Assembly: GCA_913778085.1 (NCBI GenBank)
Contig: CAJYXJ010000015.1
Coordinates: 53,690-117,689, forward strand
Source: an uncultured Chryseobacterium sp.
Lineage (GTDB): Bacteria > Bacteroidota > Bacteroidia > Flavobacteriales > Weeksellaceae
Direction of reading: 5' to 3'
DNA: 64,000 bases
The position numbers and the translations under genes are program-made. The notes beneath the pieces are model-generated. The model ran no database searches. It had not been told where the DNA came from and was given only the letters and a program-made list of their open reading frames with translations. Each line of letters opens with the position of its first letter. Position 1 is the first letter of the stretch. Positions 32,801-40,694 of the stretch are shown in pieces.

Positions 32801-33576
32801 GTAACACTTGTTCCGGCGTTGGCTACCCCTGCTGTGGCAGCTGTAGGGGCTGTCGAGCTTGTACTTATGTAATACTCATACCCGTTGGCAGGCGCAGAAG
32901 AAGGAGCCGTCCATGATAAAGCCGCACTGTTGGTAGTGATGCTCCCTACTGATGTTGCAGTAGGCGGGAAACAACTCGGTACGCTCATATTGATGTTATC
33001 AATAGCGATTGGCGGCTGTGTTCCGAAGAGATCGTCATTTCTCCACTCAAACACCAGACGCATTGTGGTTCCGGCAAAAGAACTGATGTTCAAACTGATC
33101 GTGCTGTACGTCTGCCAGGCAGACTGGCCGGTAAATTCAGTTCCGATCTGGATCCTTCCCCCTCCGGCAGTGATCTGTGTTCCCGTTGTAGGTGTGAAAG
33201 TCGCAGGGACCATCCATACTCTAAGGTAATCCCATCCGGTTTCCCCTACTCCTTTCCAATCGAATGAAAAATTGGCCACCGAAGCTCCCGTCGGAATGGT
33301 AATATCCCGGTATGCCTGTACAACACTGGTATCACTGGTTGAATAAGCATTGGTAGTTCCGTTTGTGTTTGAAATGTAAAGCGAGCTGCCTGTATTTCCC
33401 GTTACAGCACCGTAAAACCACTTATTGGTCTGGGTTCCGTTGAGCAACGTAAAATCATTAGCCGTATTAAAATTCTGCGAATACGGCAGCGGCGCAGCCT
33501 GCCCATAGGCATCTGGAATAGCGCCCAGATTTAACAAACACAGAAGAAGTACTAAAAAAGTAGAAATTTTCTTCAT
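29806..33576 (-). CDS. Large secreted multidomain protein with T9SS C-terminal sorting domain
   Basis: A 1256-residue protein with a signal peptide (KISTFLVLLLCLLNLGAIPD). Three similar modules of about 170 residues begin near 30, 300 and 575. Each has PYxQxFxTxxDxxxxN, WFYGAVTGN, SLYISN, FSFDWKGxGExxWDYLRVW and LVFEWRND, consistent with choice-of-anchor J (MAM-like) domains. Fibronectin type III-like domains separate and follow them. Near residue 1160 is ANGEVEDYTV, a domain seen before T9SS tails, and the last 75 residues (ILIYPNPVKTVLNV onward) are a type A sorting domain. It should be exported by T9SS and is probably an adhesin or surface protein. Confidence 0.9.
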   Translation of the reverse strand: MKKISTFLVLLLCLLNLGAIPDAYGQAAPLPYSQNFNTANDFTLLNGTQTNKWFYGAVTGNTGSSLYISNTNGTTNAYSTSDTSVVQAYRDITIPTGASVANFSFDWKGVGETGWDYLRVWMVPATFTPTTGTQITAGGGRIQIGTEFTGQSAWQTYSTISLNISSFAGTTMRLVFEWRNDDLFGTQPPIAIDNINMSVPSCFPPTATSVGSITTNSAALSWTAPSSAPANGYEYYISTSSTAPTAATAGVANAGTSVTVALAPTTTYYWWVRSVCSATNKSVWIAGQSFSTTQIPTTIPYVQNFSTGNDLQLTSLGQPNVWFYGAVTGNPANSLYITNDNGVTNGYNTSASSVVHAFRDIIVPSGSTNATLSFDWKGFGESGWDYLRVWLVPMSYTPVAGTQITTGGGRIQLGGDFNQQTTWQNYFNTGVNLSSFAGQQVRLVFEWRNDGILGTQPAAAIDNINLSIPTCQVPTNITVSAVASTTATVTWTGPTPAPVGGYQYYLSTVNTAPTSATVPTGTSAGTTLNLTLLTPNTTYYLWIRSVCAGLDRSFWVAAPVFTTTQIPATIPYIQPFTTGSDLGYTNGTQVNKWTYGSATGNTGNSLYISNDNGVTNGYNISSSSVVHAYRDIAVPAGTTTATFSFDWKAVGESAWDYLRVWLVPANFMPVSGTQITAGTGRIQIGNNYNQQSTWQNFLNPTLNISSFAGTTMRLVFEWRNDSSGGTQPPAAIDNINLRICNNATPTVTLGTPTHNSIVLTWNQDIGGATYIVRYRPITSPASGWQQVNVAAAPYPATTNTTTLNNLSSATQYEVEVAAVCNTNTGVFSHSTFTTRCDPTPPNVTISNITTTSALITWSPLAVSSHYFLRYRIVGSGTGGWSANIPLPLAPANTYTLGGLNVFTSYEVQIANMCDNENTLNPWSNPKVFTTERTCEIAPPGLTITNITTTTAQVTWAPFPGATYILRYRKVGIPSWTTVTSNTNTITLTGLLELTQYEMQVANVCSGTPGNYTLPYLFTTPTIVYCQMHATTASANYISKVTVTPNGKPVMTNTSVASNYTDYTGVTNNFIQLIQGSVDNKISIDKTTSSNAGVAVWIDFNRNGYFDINERILVSGPNNDQTVSGTFAVPADAFISLTDYKYVVMRVAMSKDAIPVNCTNFANGEVEDYTVRISKLPVPNSVNQTDILIYPNPVKTVLNVKNISPRANYKIYSATGQMISSGIILNNKIDVHALINGIYVIDIDDVKGTIQKKFIKE

Positions 33577-33820
33577 AAGTTATCATTTAATATTAATCCT
33601 TGCAAATCTAATCTGTTTTTTAATAATTTACAGTATAAATCGTTATAATTTTTAAAGAAATTACACCGAAAACACTTATTTATAAAGTAAACGTTCAATC
33701 ATTTGCTTTTATTGCTTCATTAATAGCGTAAATAAGTAAGCGGTCATGAGATCCAGTCTAAAAACAGCATTAACCGGATTAAAAACATCCCCTCTTATTT
33801 AGAACATTTGACATTTAAAA

Positions 33821-33906
33821 AAAAATAAGGTCTCCTTTTTGTAAAGGAGACCAAAAAAAACACAAATGATGAAAAAAATTTTATTGAATCAATTATTATT
33901 AATCCA
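33821..33906 (-). ncRNA. Predicted small RNA unit 6 (with TATGA-N6-TCATA box)
   Basis: On the minus strand, TATTTTTACA (33910-33919) is the -7 box, identical to that of unit 3. The transcript contains the block ATTTTTTTCATCATTTGTGT (33856-33879 region), then a perfect 10-bp stem GGTCTCCTTT/AAAGGAGACC (33829-33852) and a T-rich tail. Its 24-nt block recurs at 35511-35534 beside another terminator. Box copy c lies 22 bp upstream. Confidence 0.6.
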
Positions 33907-33941
33907 TGATGTAAAAATAAGATTGCTTTACAACATATGAT

Positions 33942-33957
33942 TATGACTGAAATCATA
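33942..33957 (-). promoter_or_regulatory. TATGA-N6-TCATA box, copy c
   Basis: TATGACTGAAATCATA: perfect arms, 22 bp from the -7 box of unit 6 (33910-33919). This is 5 kb from copies a and b, with the same spacing. Confidence 0.6.
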
Positions 33958-34158
33958 ACAGTGTTTTTTTTATAAAAAAATTAGAATTTTTTTTAATATA
34001 AAATTAAGGTTGATCTGAATAATTTAATTACAAAACTCCATTTAACGGGTATAAAATCAATTTATTTTTAGGAATAAAATATAGAATTAATTCTATTAAA
34101 ATATATAATTTTTAAAAATAAATTGATTTAGGTCATGTTATTTAAATATTAGGTTAAG

Positions 34159-34166
34159 TACTTTTG
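34159..34166 (+). promoter_or_regulatory. -7 box of the glycosyltransferase gene
   Basis: TACTTTTG, an exact consensus match, 6 nt before the first ATG at 34173. Confidence 0.6.
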
Positions 34167-34172
34167 CGCCTG

Positions 34173-35016
34173 ATGATAAATCAAATGAAAGTGAATAAGA
34201 TATCTTTACTGGTTGCAAATTACAACAATGGAAGATATTTCAAAGATTGCTATGATTCCATTGTTTCACAGACTTACGAAAATTGGGAAGTAATTATTGT
34301 AGATGACGCCTCAACTGATAATTCCGTGGATATTATTAAAAAGCTTATTGCAGGATAGCCGTTTTAAGTTTTACCAGAACAAAACGAACAAAGGATGCGG
34401 CTATACCAAAAGAAAATGCCTGGATCTTTCCACTGGTGAGTACTGTGCTTTTATAGATCCCGACGATGCGCTTTTCAGCGATGCCGTTGAGTGTCTGCTT
34501 GACGAATTATGTAAAAGCAGTAAGGTTATTGCCGCTTATTCCAAGTTAGTTTTCTGTGATGAAAACCTTAATCCACAGGAAATTTTCTCAAAAATAAGAC
34601 AGATTCACAATAACAAATATTTCTTTAATATCCCTATTCAGATCCAGCCCTTTTTTGCTTTTAAAAGAAATGCGTATATGAAAACATCCGGAATTAATCC
34701 CATTCTTAAAAATGCCGTAGACCAAGATCTTTATCTTAAGCTTTTGGAAATCGGAGATGCAAAATTTGTAGACAAAGTTTCTTATAAGTACCGGCTCCAT
34801 TCCAATGGAATATCCCAGCACGGTGCCAAACAGAGCGCAAAGGAATCTTTTGCCCGCGTGATCCACGAAACCATGCGTAGAAGAAACATTACCGTCATTA
34901 ATGGAAATCCGGTTCCTGTAATTTATACAAATGCCAAAGACATTTATAACCTTCTTAATTATCAGACGAAAATTCCCTACAGGCTGATGAATAAGATAAG
35001 AATGGTCTTCCAATAG
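34173..35016 (+). pseudogene. Family 2 glycosyltransferase, frameshifted
   Basis: The N-terminal frame (34173-34358) holds the GT2 start ISLLVANYNNGRYFKDCYDS, then VIIVDDASTDNS, and stops after DIIKKLIAG. The second frame, open from before 34340 to 35016, continues LLQDSRFKFYQNKTNKGCGY, the GEYCAFIDPDDALF donor-site DxD region, and NAVDQDLYLKLLEIGDA. A one-base change in or near the A-run at 34336-34341 would join them. So the gene is either inactivated or has a sequencing error. An intact version would transfer sugars to a surface glycan. Confidence 0.75.
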
Positions 35017-35054
35017 TCCCACACGGATTTTCGCCTCAATTAAAAACAAATAAA

Positions 35055-35084
35055 CTCCTCAAAAATTTTGAGGAGCTTTTTAAA
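35055..35084 (+). terminator. Terminator after the glycosyltransferase
   Basis: CTCCTCAAAA (35055-35064) pairs with TTTTGAGGAG (35066-35075), then CTTTTT. It may also help end the convergent lipoprotein gene. Confidence 0.75.
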
Positions 35085-35109
35085 AGGTATATGGGTTGGA
35101 AAAAGTGTT

Positions 35110-35388
35110 TTATCTTGCAGAATCGGTTCTGGTTCCTCCGTTTGAGCCATTGGTCTGGTTCGGGGTAGTACTTCTCTGATTATTCTGGGTATTACCCTGA
35201 TTCATCGTGCTGTCAGCAGCAGCACCCGTAGAATCCGAAGACATGGCGCCGGCTCCTGAAGTATCAGACATTGTCCCTGATGTACTGGCAGAATCCGCCA
35301 TCGTATTGTTTTCATTTTGTGTTTCCTGCTTCTTGCAGCTCACTGCAAAAAGGCTCAATCCCAGCATTAATAGCATTACTTTTTTCAT
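35110..35388 (-). CDS. Small low-complexity lipoprotein
   Basis: A 92-residue protein. The signal MKKVMLLMLGLSLFAVSC ends in a lipobox Cys, followed by KKQET and a tail made almost wholly of Ser, Thr, Asn, Gly, Ala and Asp (for example DSASTSGTMSDTSGAGAMSS). Such tails are disordered. It should be anchored in the envelope; the function is unknown. Its promoter has a consensus TAATTTTG and, 21 bp upstream, the same TATGA-N6-TCATA box found before three predicted small RNA units, which suggests common regulation. Confidence 0.75.
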   Translation of the reverse strand: MKKVMLLMLGLSLFAVSCKKQETQNENNTMADSASTSGTMSDTSGAGAMSSDSTGAAADSTMNQGNTQNNQRSTTPNQTNGSNGGTRTDSAR

Positions 35389-35417
35389 ATAATAATTTTT
35401 GATGTTTAATATTGAAT

Positions 35418-35425
35418 CAAAATTA
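35418..35425 (-). promoter_or_regulatory. -7 box of the lipoprotein gene
   Basis: TAATTTTG on the minus strand, an exact consensus match, about 30 nt before the start codon. Confidence 0.65.
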
Positions 35426-35446
35426 TGCTTAAAAAAACGGGATTTC

Positions 35447-35462
35447 TATGAGCCTGATCATA
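35447..35462 (-). promoter_or_regulatory. TATGA-N6-TCATA box, copy d
   Basis: TATGAGCCTGATCATA, with the repeat extending to CTATGA/TCATAG. A gap of 21 bp separates it from the -7 box of the lipoprotein gene. It is the only copy before a clear protein-coding gene. Confidence 0.6.
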
Positions 35463-35482
35463 GTCAGAAAAAAATATTTAAA

Positions 35483-35534
35483 TAAAATAGCCTCCTTTGC
35501 AGGAGGCCGTAAAAACACAAATGATGAAAAAAAT
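35483..35534 (-). terminator. Terminator with conserved 24-nt block
   Basis: GCCTCCT-TTGC-AGGAGGC (35490-35507) with a T-rich tail on the minus strand. The adjoining block 35511-35534 is identical to 33856-33879 in small RNA unit 6. It ends the transcript that carries the 45-aa ORF at 35579-35716, or is itself part of a small RNA. Confidence 0.6.
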
Positions 35535-35578
35535 CTATTCAGAGTGCACTGAACAGAACTTGTACGCAGCTTATACTG

Positions 35579-35716
35579 CTATATCTTATTAATCTTACAA
35601 TTTCTTCCAGTGCGGAAATTATTGTATTCTAAAAGCTGATCTGTAATTTCTCTTCCGTAAAAGTGAGAAAGTCCAAAGATAACAAGCATTAATGAAATAA
35701 GCAAAATAGTAAGCAT
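35579..35716 (-). CDS. Possible 45-aa single-span membrane peptide
   Basis: An ORF of 46 codons starting MLTILLISLMLVIFGLSHFY and continuing GREITDQLLEYNNF to RNCKINKI and a stop. The first 18 residues form a plausible membrane helix. A GATACTTTGG sequence upstream may be a promoter. A terminator follows 70 nt later. No family recognised; too short for certainty. Confidence 0.35.
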   Translation of the reverse strand: MLTILLISLMLVIFGLSHFYGREITDQLLEYNNFRTGRNCKINKI

Positions 35717-35990
35717 TAAAATTGAAGAAAAATTAAAACTTTCCAAAGTATCCGTTTTATTGCTATGAATTCAGTAAGAATTTACAGTAGGATTAAATCA
35801 AATTTTGGATAATTAATACATTTAATTATCAGCAAATTAATTTTTTATTATGGTAGAAAAATATCTATCTTAATATCCTAATTTATAATAGGATAAAGGA
35901 TTTTATCACTTTACTATATTTTCTCTTGCATAATGCGGCAACTATATGAATATAAGAGACCTCACCATTTCCGATGAGATCTTGTATCCC

Positions 35991-36425
35991 TTATTCTTCC
36001 CACGCAATCGGAATATAAATGGTGACAAATCCATCCGCATCCACCTGCGCGTCCGACACCTCCGACGTTACGGAGCCGTATCCTGCCCAGCCGCCCTGGC
36101 CCTGCATGGCGGTAAAGGTATAATTTCCGGCGGGAAGGTCTTCGTAATAAGCAGGCAGTGTCTGGAACCCGCCTCCATAGTAGGTATCATAAGATTGTCC
36201 GGTAACGGTATTGGTAGCTGTAAAGCTTCCTACATCATAATTTCCTGAGAGGGTTTTGCTACCGTTCTGCCCTACAAGACCGTAGCGAATTTTATACGTC
36301 TTGGCTTTTTTAGGTTCTTTTGCGATCTCGTTTTTAGAACAAAAATCATTTTCATGGCGGGAAAAAGAACTTCCTACTACGACTACACCTGCCATCAGCA
36401 GGATTTTTACCATTGAATTTTTCAT
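35991..36425 (-). CDS. Small secreted protein of unknown function
   Basis: About 144 residues from the ATG at 36425. N-terminal signal MVKILLMAGVVVVGSSFS. The mature part is beta-rich, with TYKIRYGLVGQNGSK, a Gly/Tyr-rich QSYDTYYGGGFQTLPAYYED segment and LPAGNYTFTAMQGQGGW. It has no T9SS tail. Likely periplasmic or surface-exposed. A TTG at 36449 lies in the -7 box (36447-36454), so the ATG is the true start. Confidence 0.65.
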   Translation of the reverse strand: MKNSMVKILLMAGVVVVGSSFSRHENDFCSKNEIAKEPKKAKTYKIRYGLVGQNGSKTLSGNYDVGSFTATNTVTGQSYDTYYGGGFQTLPAYYEDLPAGNYTFTAMQGQGGWAGYGSVTSEVSDAQVDADGFVTIYIPIAWEE

Positions 36426-36446
36426 AATACTGTAATTTAGGTAAAG

Positions 36447-36474
36447 CAAAAATACTTAATTCATTTTAATTCAA
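36447..36474 (-). promoter_or_regulatory. Promoter of the secreted-protein gene
   Basis: On the minus strand, TTG (36472-36474), 17 bp, then TATTTTTG (36447-36454). Confidence 0.65.
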
Positions 36475-36697
36475 CAGATGGAGAAAATTAATAAAAGGTT
36501 ATATTTTCAGCTGAGACGAGTGATGGCCGACGAAGCTTTATAGATGCCGGTTCTCATTCATCTGCCGTGTCCGTACTCTGGAAATATTAATACTTTTTCA
36601 CCTTTTTTAACATTGGTTAACGAACTTTGGCTTCAAAATTGAAAATAGTATAAGATCAAAGTCAGGTTGACTTAACATCCTTATAAAAATTTGAATT

Positions 36698-37237
36698 ATG
36701 AGAAATATAGTGTTAACAGGATTGATGTCGGTTGTATTACTGACGGCCTGTAAAAAAGATGACCAGATCGCTGAACAACAATCACTGGAACAACAGAAAA
36801 TGGAGTTCCAGATGAGACAGTTGGAAATAGAAAAACAAAAATTAGCTATCGAGAAAGAGAAGATGGCTTATGAAGCACAGAAAAAGGCAGACAGTATTGC
36901 TGAAATGCAGAAAGCTAAAACAGCAGCTGCAGCCAGTGCCAGACCTCAGGTAATCAGAGAAACCCGTACCATATACAGAGACAGACCTAGTTCAAGCTCA
37001 AATAGCGGCACTTATGCAAATAATGGTACTTCCCAGACCACAGCCAAGAAAAAAGGGATGAGTGAAGCGGCAAAAGGGACCATTATAGGTGCTGTAGGTG
37101 GTGCTGCATTAGGCGCAATTGTAAATAAGAAAAGTCCTGGTGCCGGTGCTGCAATCGGTGGGGTAATCGGTGGTGCTACCGGTTATACATTGGGTAGAGC
37201 ACAGGATAGAAAAAGCGGAAGGGTTCAGCCCAGATAA
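36698..37237 (+). CDS. Coiled-coil and glycine-zipper lipoprotein
   Basis: A 179-residue protein. The signal MRNIVLTGLMSVVLLTAC ends in a lipobox. Residues 25-75 form a highly charged coiled coil (EQQKMEFQMRQLEIEKQKLA). A Ser/Asn-rich linker follows, and residues 125-165 are a glycine zipper (GTIIGAVGGAALGAIV, AGAAIGGVIGGATGYTLG) that could insert in or line a membrane. This architecture resembles the YMGG-like or OmpA-associated glycine-zipper proteins. Probably an envelope-stability protein; not assigned further. Confidence 0.7.
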   Translation: MRNIVLTGLMSVVLLTACKKDDQIAEQQSLEQQKMEFQMRQLEIEKQKLAIEKEKMAYEAQKKADSIAEMQKAKTAAAASARPQVIRETRTIYRDRPSSSSNSGTYANNGTSQTTAKKKGMSEAAKGTIIGAVGGAALGAIVNKKSPGAGAAIGGVIGGATGYTLGRAQDRKSGRVQPR

Positions 37238-37259
37238 TAATAATTTCACCATTACATAG

Positions 37260-37291
37260 AAAGATTGCTTATTTTTAGGCAATCTTTTTTT
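37260..37291 (+). terminator. Terminator of the glycine-zipper lipoprotein gene
   Basis: AAAGATTGC (37260-37268) pairs with GCAATCTTT (37279-37287), followed by T. It overlaps the in-frame TTG at 37265, supporting the ATG at 37292 as the start of the next gene. Confidence 0.8.
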
Positions 37292-38932
37292 ATGATATTA
37301 ATCTTCCTTTCGACAATCCTTCTGATTCCCGTTTTGACAGGATGGGGAAAAATTACGGAATATTTTTCGGGAGAGATGCTAACCGGAATTTCAGGTAAAA
37401 TCTTTTCCGGAATTTTTGGAATCAGTATCCTCTGGACGGTTTTTTCCTTCTTTATCCCCTTAAATCTATATGTTGAAGTTCCAACACTTATCGTTGGACT
37501 TTTATTTTTTATTAAGGATAGACTCTATGTGGAACTCTTCAGGTTTTTAAGAAAGGAAAATTTACTCATCGGATTCATTACAAGCATCATTCTCTTCGGC
37601 GGTTCTTTTTATCCTTATATATTGGATCACTTCGGGTATTATTTTCCTACTATAAAATGGCTGCGGGAATTCGGCCTGGTACAGGGAATATCCAATCTCG
37701 ACCTTACCTTGGGTCAGATGTCCGTCTGGCATATTTTTCAGGCGGGATTTTCCAATTTTTCAGATCCGTTTTTAAGAATCAATACTATTTTGCTAATTGG
37801 ATATACCTTATATATTATAGAATACAAAAGCTGGATTCAATTATGTTTTATTCCGGTCTTGCTGCTGTTTTCCCAATCTCCCAGCCCGGATTTACCCGTT
37901 ATTATTTTTTCATTGATTATTTTAAATGAAATCCTGAATAAAAATACAAACCCTTCCCTGTTGTTCACCTGTTCGGTGTTTGTATTTGCCATTAAGCCGA
38001 CGATGATCTGGCTGCCGCTTCTGGCGTTCCTCTACCTGGTTTTTACGGTAAAATCTAAGCTTACCAATCTTGTTCCGGGAATCCTGATATCACTCCTGTT
38101 TTTCACTAAGAATCTCTGGAATTTCGGCTATCCGGTATTTCCCTTAGCGTTAGGAGATTTAAATGTAGGCTGGAAACCTAATCCGGAAGTCCTGAAAATT
38201 TCTTCACAGTTTGCTGTGCAGAAGACATATGATATGCAATACTCTTATCAGGAAATACAGAGATTTTCAACAGTTGATCTTATTAAAAACTGGCTTTTTT
38301 TGGAGGGGATAAAATCAAAAATAAACATCCTTTTTATTCTGAGCTTAATCATTTTTATTATTTTCAGCAGGATCAGAAAAAACAGGATCATCAGCTTAAT
38401 CTGTATTTCTGTCTTAATTAAGAGCATCCTCGTGCTTTTATTTTCTGCGCAGTACCGGTTTTTTGTTGATGTTTTCTTTGTGATCTTTTTTGTGATTTTT
38501 ACAGACTACTTTAACAGGAAAAAATCAATTGCCGTATTCTCTGTACTGAGCATTATTTTCATCGGATGTATGACGTTGCCAGGCATTCTCCAGATCTATC
38601 TTCCCAGTTTCAGACCTGGAAATTTTATGGGAACATTTGAGATGAAACAGCTTTACCGGCCTTCAGCTTATCATTATAACCGTTATAAAACCTATAAAAT
38701 CGGCAACTTAACATTTAATGTCTCCGAAAAATACCCGTACAATTTTGATACGGAGCTGCCTGCCATATCCGAAAGCTATATTTTCGACGATGTAAAAGCC
38801 GGAATCTTTCCCCAGATGGCCGATCCGAAAAATATGAAAAAAGGATTTATCTGGAAAAAACTGACGCCTAAAGAAAAAATACAGGCACAGGATATCATCA
38901 ATTCCATCAACCGTTCTTATAAACAAAACTAA
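37292..38932 (+). CDS. Polytopic membrane protein (LIC_10190-like)
   Basis: A 546-residue membrane protein with about 12-14 hydrophobic segments, starting MILIFLSTILLIPVLTGWGK. It resembles large inner-membrane proteins of the GT-C glycosyltransferase kind: many helices, a first periplasmic loop (YILDHFGYYFPTIKWLREFG) and a soluble C-terminal tail of about 100 residues. The label LIC_10190 family is a recollection of similar Bacteroidota proteins, not a checked assignment. It might transfer a sugar onto a lipid-linked or surface glycan. Confidence 0.55.
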   Translation: MILIFLSTILLIPVLTGWGKITEYFSGEMLTGISGKIFSGIFGISILWTVFSFFIPLNLYVEVPTLIVGLLFFIKDRLYVELFRFLRKENLLIGFITSIILFGGSFYPYILDHFGYYFPTIKWLREFGLVQGISNLDLTLGQMSVWHIFQAGFSNFSDPFLRINTILLIGYTLYIIEYKSWIQLCFIPVLLLFSQSPSPDLPVIIFSLIILNEILNKNTNPSLLFTCSVFVFAIKPTMIWLPLLAFLYLVFTVKSKLTNLVPGILISLLFFTKNLWNFGYPVFPLALGDLNVGWKPNPEVLKISSQFAVQKTYDMQYSYQEIQRFSTVDLIKNWLFLEGIKSKINILFILSLIIFIIFSRIRKNRIISLICISVLIKSILVLLFSAQYRFFVDVFFVIFFVIFTDYFNRKKSIAVFSVLSIIFIGCMTLPGILQIYLPSFRPGNFMGTFEMKQLYRPSAYHYNRYKTYKIGNLTFNVSEKYPYNFDTELPAISESYIFDDVKAGIFPQMADPKNMKKGFIWKKLTPKEKIQAQDIINSINRSYKQN

Positions 38933-38965
38933 ATTCCGGGGCACGTTCATCTGGATAAAAAGCCT

Positions 38966-38973
38966 TAAATTTG
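38966..38973 (+). promoter_or_regulatory. -7 box of aroC
   Basis: TAAATTTG, exact, with only 4 nt to the ATG at 38978, implying a leaderless mRNA. Confidence 0.6.
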
Positions 38974-38977
38974 TATC

Positions 38978-40048
38978 ATGTTAAATACTCTAGGTAATCT
39001 TCTCAGCCTTACGACATTCGGGGAAAGCCACGGTCTGGCGTACGGCGGGATCATCAATAATTTTCCGGCAGGTCTTACAGTGAACCTTGATAAAATCCAA
39101 TATGAACTGGATCGCAGGAAGCCCGGACAATCAGCCATCGTTACCCAACGCAAAGAAAGCGATACCGTAAAATTCCTTTCGGGAATTTTCAATGGTAAAA
39201 CAACGGGAACTCCAATCGGCTTCCTCATCGAAAATGAAAATCAGAAATCAAAGGATTACGATCATATCGCCAATTCCTACCGTCCCAGCCACGCCGATTT
39301 TACCTACGACCAGAAATACGGATTGAGGGATTACCGCGGCGGCGGGAAATCTTCGGCCCGGGAAACCATCAACTGGGTGGTAGCCGGAGCACTGGCCAGA
39401 CAGCTTCTTTCGGATATTGAGATCAATGCCTATGTATCTTCGGTAGGCGATATTTTCTGCGAAAAACCTTACCAGGCACTTGACTTTTCCCAAACGGAAA
39501 GCAATGAAGTACGCTGTCCTGATGCGGAAACAGCTGAAAAAATGATCGAAAGGATTAAAGAGATTAAAAAAGAAGGCAACACCATCGGCGGAACCATCAC
39601 CTGTGTTATCAAAAACGTTCCGGTGGGAATCGGTGAACCGGTTTTCTCCAAACTTCAGGCAGAACTTGGTAAAGCCATGCTCAATATCAATGCCGCGAAA
39701 GGCTTTGAGTACGGAAGCGGATTCTGCGGTGCAAAAATGACCGGAAAGGAGCACAACGATCTTTTTAACGAAGATTTTACGACAAAATCCAATCTTTCAG
39801 GAGGCATCCAGGGCGGAATTTCCAACGGAATGGATATTTACTTCCGGGTTGCTTTTAAACCCGTAGCCACTATTTTAAGGCCTCAGGAAAGTGTGGACAA
39901 AGACGGAAATCCTGTAATCGTAGAAGGAAAAGGCCGCCATGACCCTTGTGTTCTTCCCAGAGCCGTACCAGTGGTGGAAAGCCTCGCTGCTTTTGTGCTG
40001 GCCGATTTATTTCTTATCAACAAAACAAGAAACATCAATAATTTTTAA
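38978..40048 (+). CDS. aroC: Chorismate synthase
   Basis: The last step of the shikimate pathway: turns EPSP into chorismate with reduced FMN. The N-terminus [19 protein letters not shown] is typical, as are [31 protein letters not shown] and the C-terminal [20 protein letters not shown]. Length 356 aa. A TAAATTTG box ends 4 nt before the ATG. Confidence 0.96.
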   Translation: MLNTLGNLLSLTTFGESHGLAYGGIINNFPAGLTVNLDKIQYELDRRKPGQSAIVTQRKESDTVKFLSGIFNGKTTGTPIGFLIENENQKSKDYDHIANSYRPSHADFTYDQKYGLRDYRGGGKSSARETINWVVAGALARQLLSDIEINAYVSSVGDIFCEKPYQALDFSQTESNEVRCPDAETAEKMIERIKEIKKEGNTIGGTITCVIKNVPVGIGEPVFSKLQAELGKAMLNINAAKGFEYGSGFCGAKMTGKEHNDLFNEDFTTKSNLSGGIQGGISNGMDIYFRVAFKPVATILRPQESVDKDGNPVIVEGKGRHDPCVLPRAVPVVESLAAFVLADLFLINKTRNINNF

Positions 40049-40066
40049 CATAAAATATTTTTAGTA

Positions 40067-40630
40067 ATGGAAAATTACTGGGATAAATCCATCCCTTTTG
40101 AAGAATATGTTCAAATCGGAAGACAGCGACTGGAAAACCCAGCCAGCCAACAGGAGACTGATTATAAACATTATTACGAACTCGGGCTTCAGCGAATAGA
40201 CAGAACCTTAAAAAAATATACTGCCGATGAAGAACAGCTGAAAGAGCTTGCTTCTAAGAATTTCGACGGAAAAATCTTAATTATCTCCGAGGTTTGGTGC
40301 GGTGATGCCAGCGCAACCGTTCCGGCCCTGGTTAAATTTTTCGAAGGAAAAAATGAAGTCAGGATCTTCCTGCGGGACAGCGATAAAAGCCTGATCAATC
40401 AATTTCTTACCAACGGCACCGAGTCTATCCCGAAAGTCATTATCCTGAATAGCGATTTCAGCGTAAAAAACTCCTGGGGCCCGCGTCCTGAATACGGAAG
40501 ACAGCTGCTGGCTAAATTCAAGACGGATCCGGATACCTATACGAGAGATCAGTTTTATAATGATCTCCAACTCTATTATGCTAAAAACAGGGGGAAAGAT
40601 GCGGTTCAGGAAATCCTGGAATTGCTTTAG
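40067..40630 (+). CDS. Thioredoxin-family protein with a degenerate active site
   Basis: A 187-residue soluble protein. The thioredoxin fold is seen in DGKILIISEVWCGDASATVP, where CGDA replaces the usual CxxC, so it has one Cys. The cis-Pro loop is in GTESIPKVIILNSD. It may act in thiol chemistry other than disulfide exchange, or as a chaperone. It follows aroC by 18 nt and may be cotranscribed. It has no signal peptide. Confidence 0.75.
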   Translation: MENYWDKSIPFEEYVQIGRQRLENPASQQETDYKHYYELGLQRIDRTLKKYTADEEQLKELASKNFDGKILIISEVWCGDASATVPALVKFFEGKNEVRIFLRDSDKSLINQFLTNGTESIPKVIILNSDFSVKNSWGPRPEYGRQLLAKFKTDPDTYTRDQFYNDLQLYYAKNRGKDAVQEILELL

Positions 40631-40694
40631 CTTTTTAACATCCTGATCTGTGACCTGAAAAGCTTATATTCAAACAAAATTTAGCAAAGTAAAA

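Noticed and set aside
35946-36248. A plus-strand ORF of 100 codons
   Set aside because: It is antisense to the secreted protein at 35991-36425, which has a signal peptide and a good promoter.
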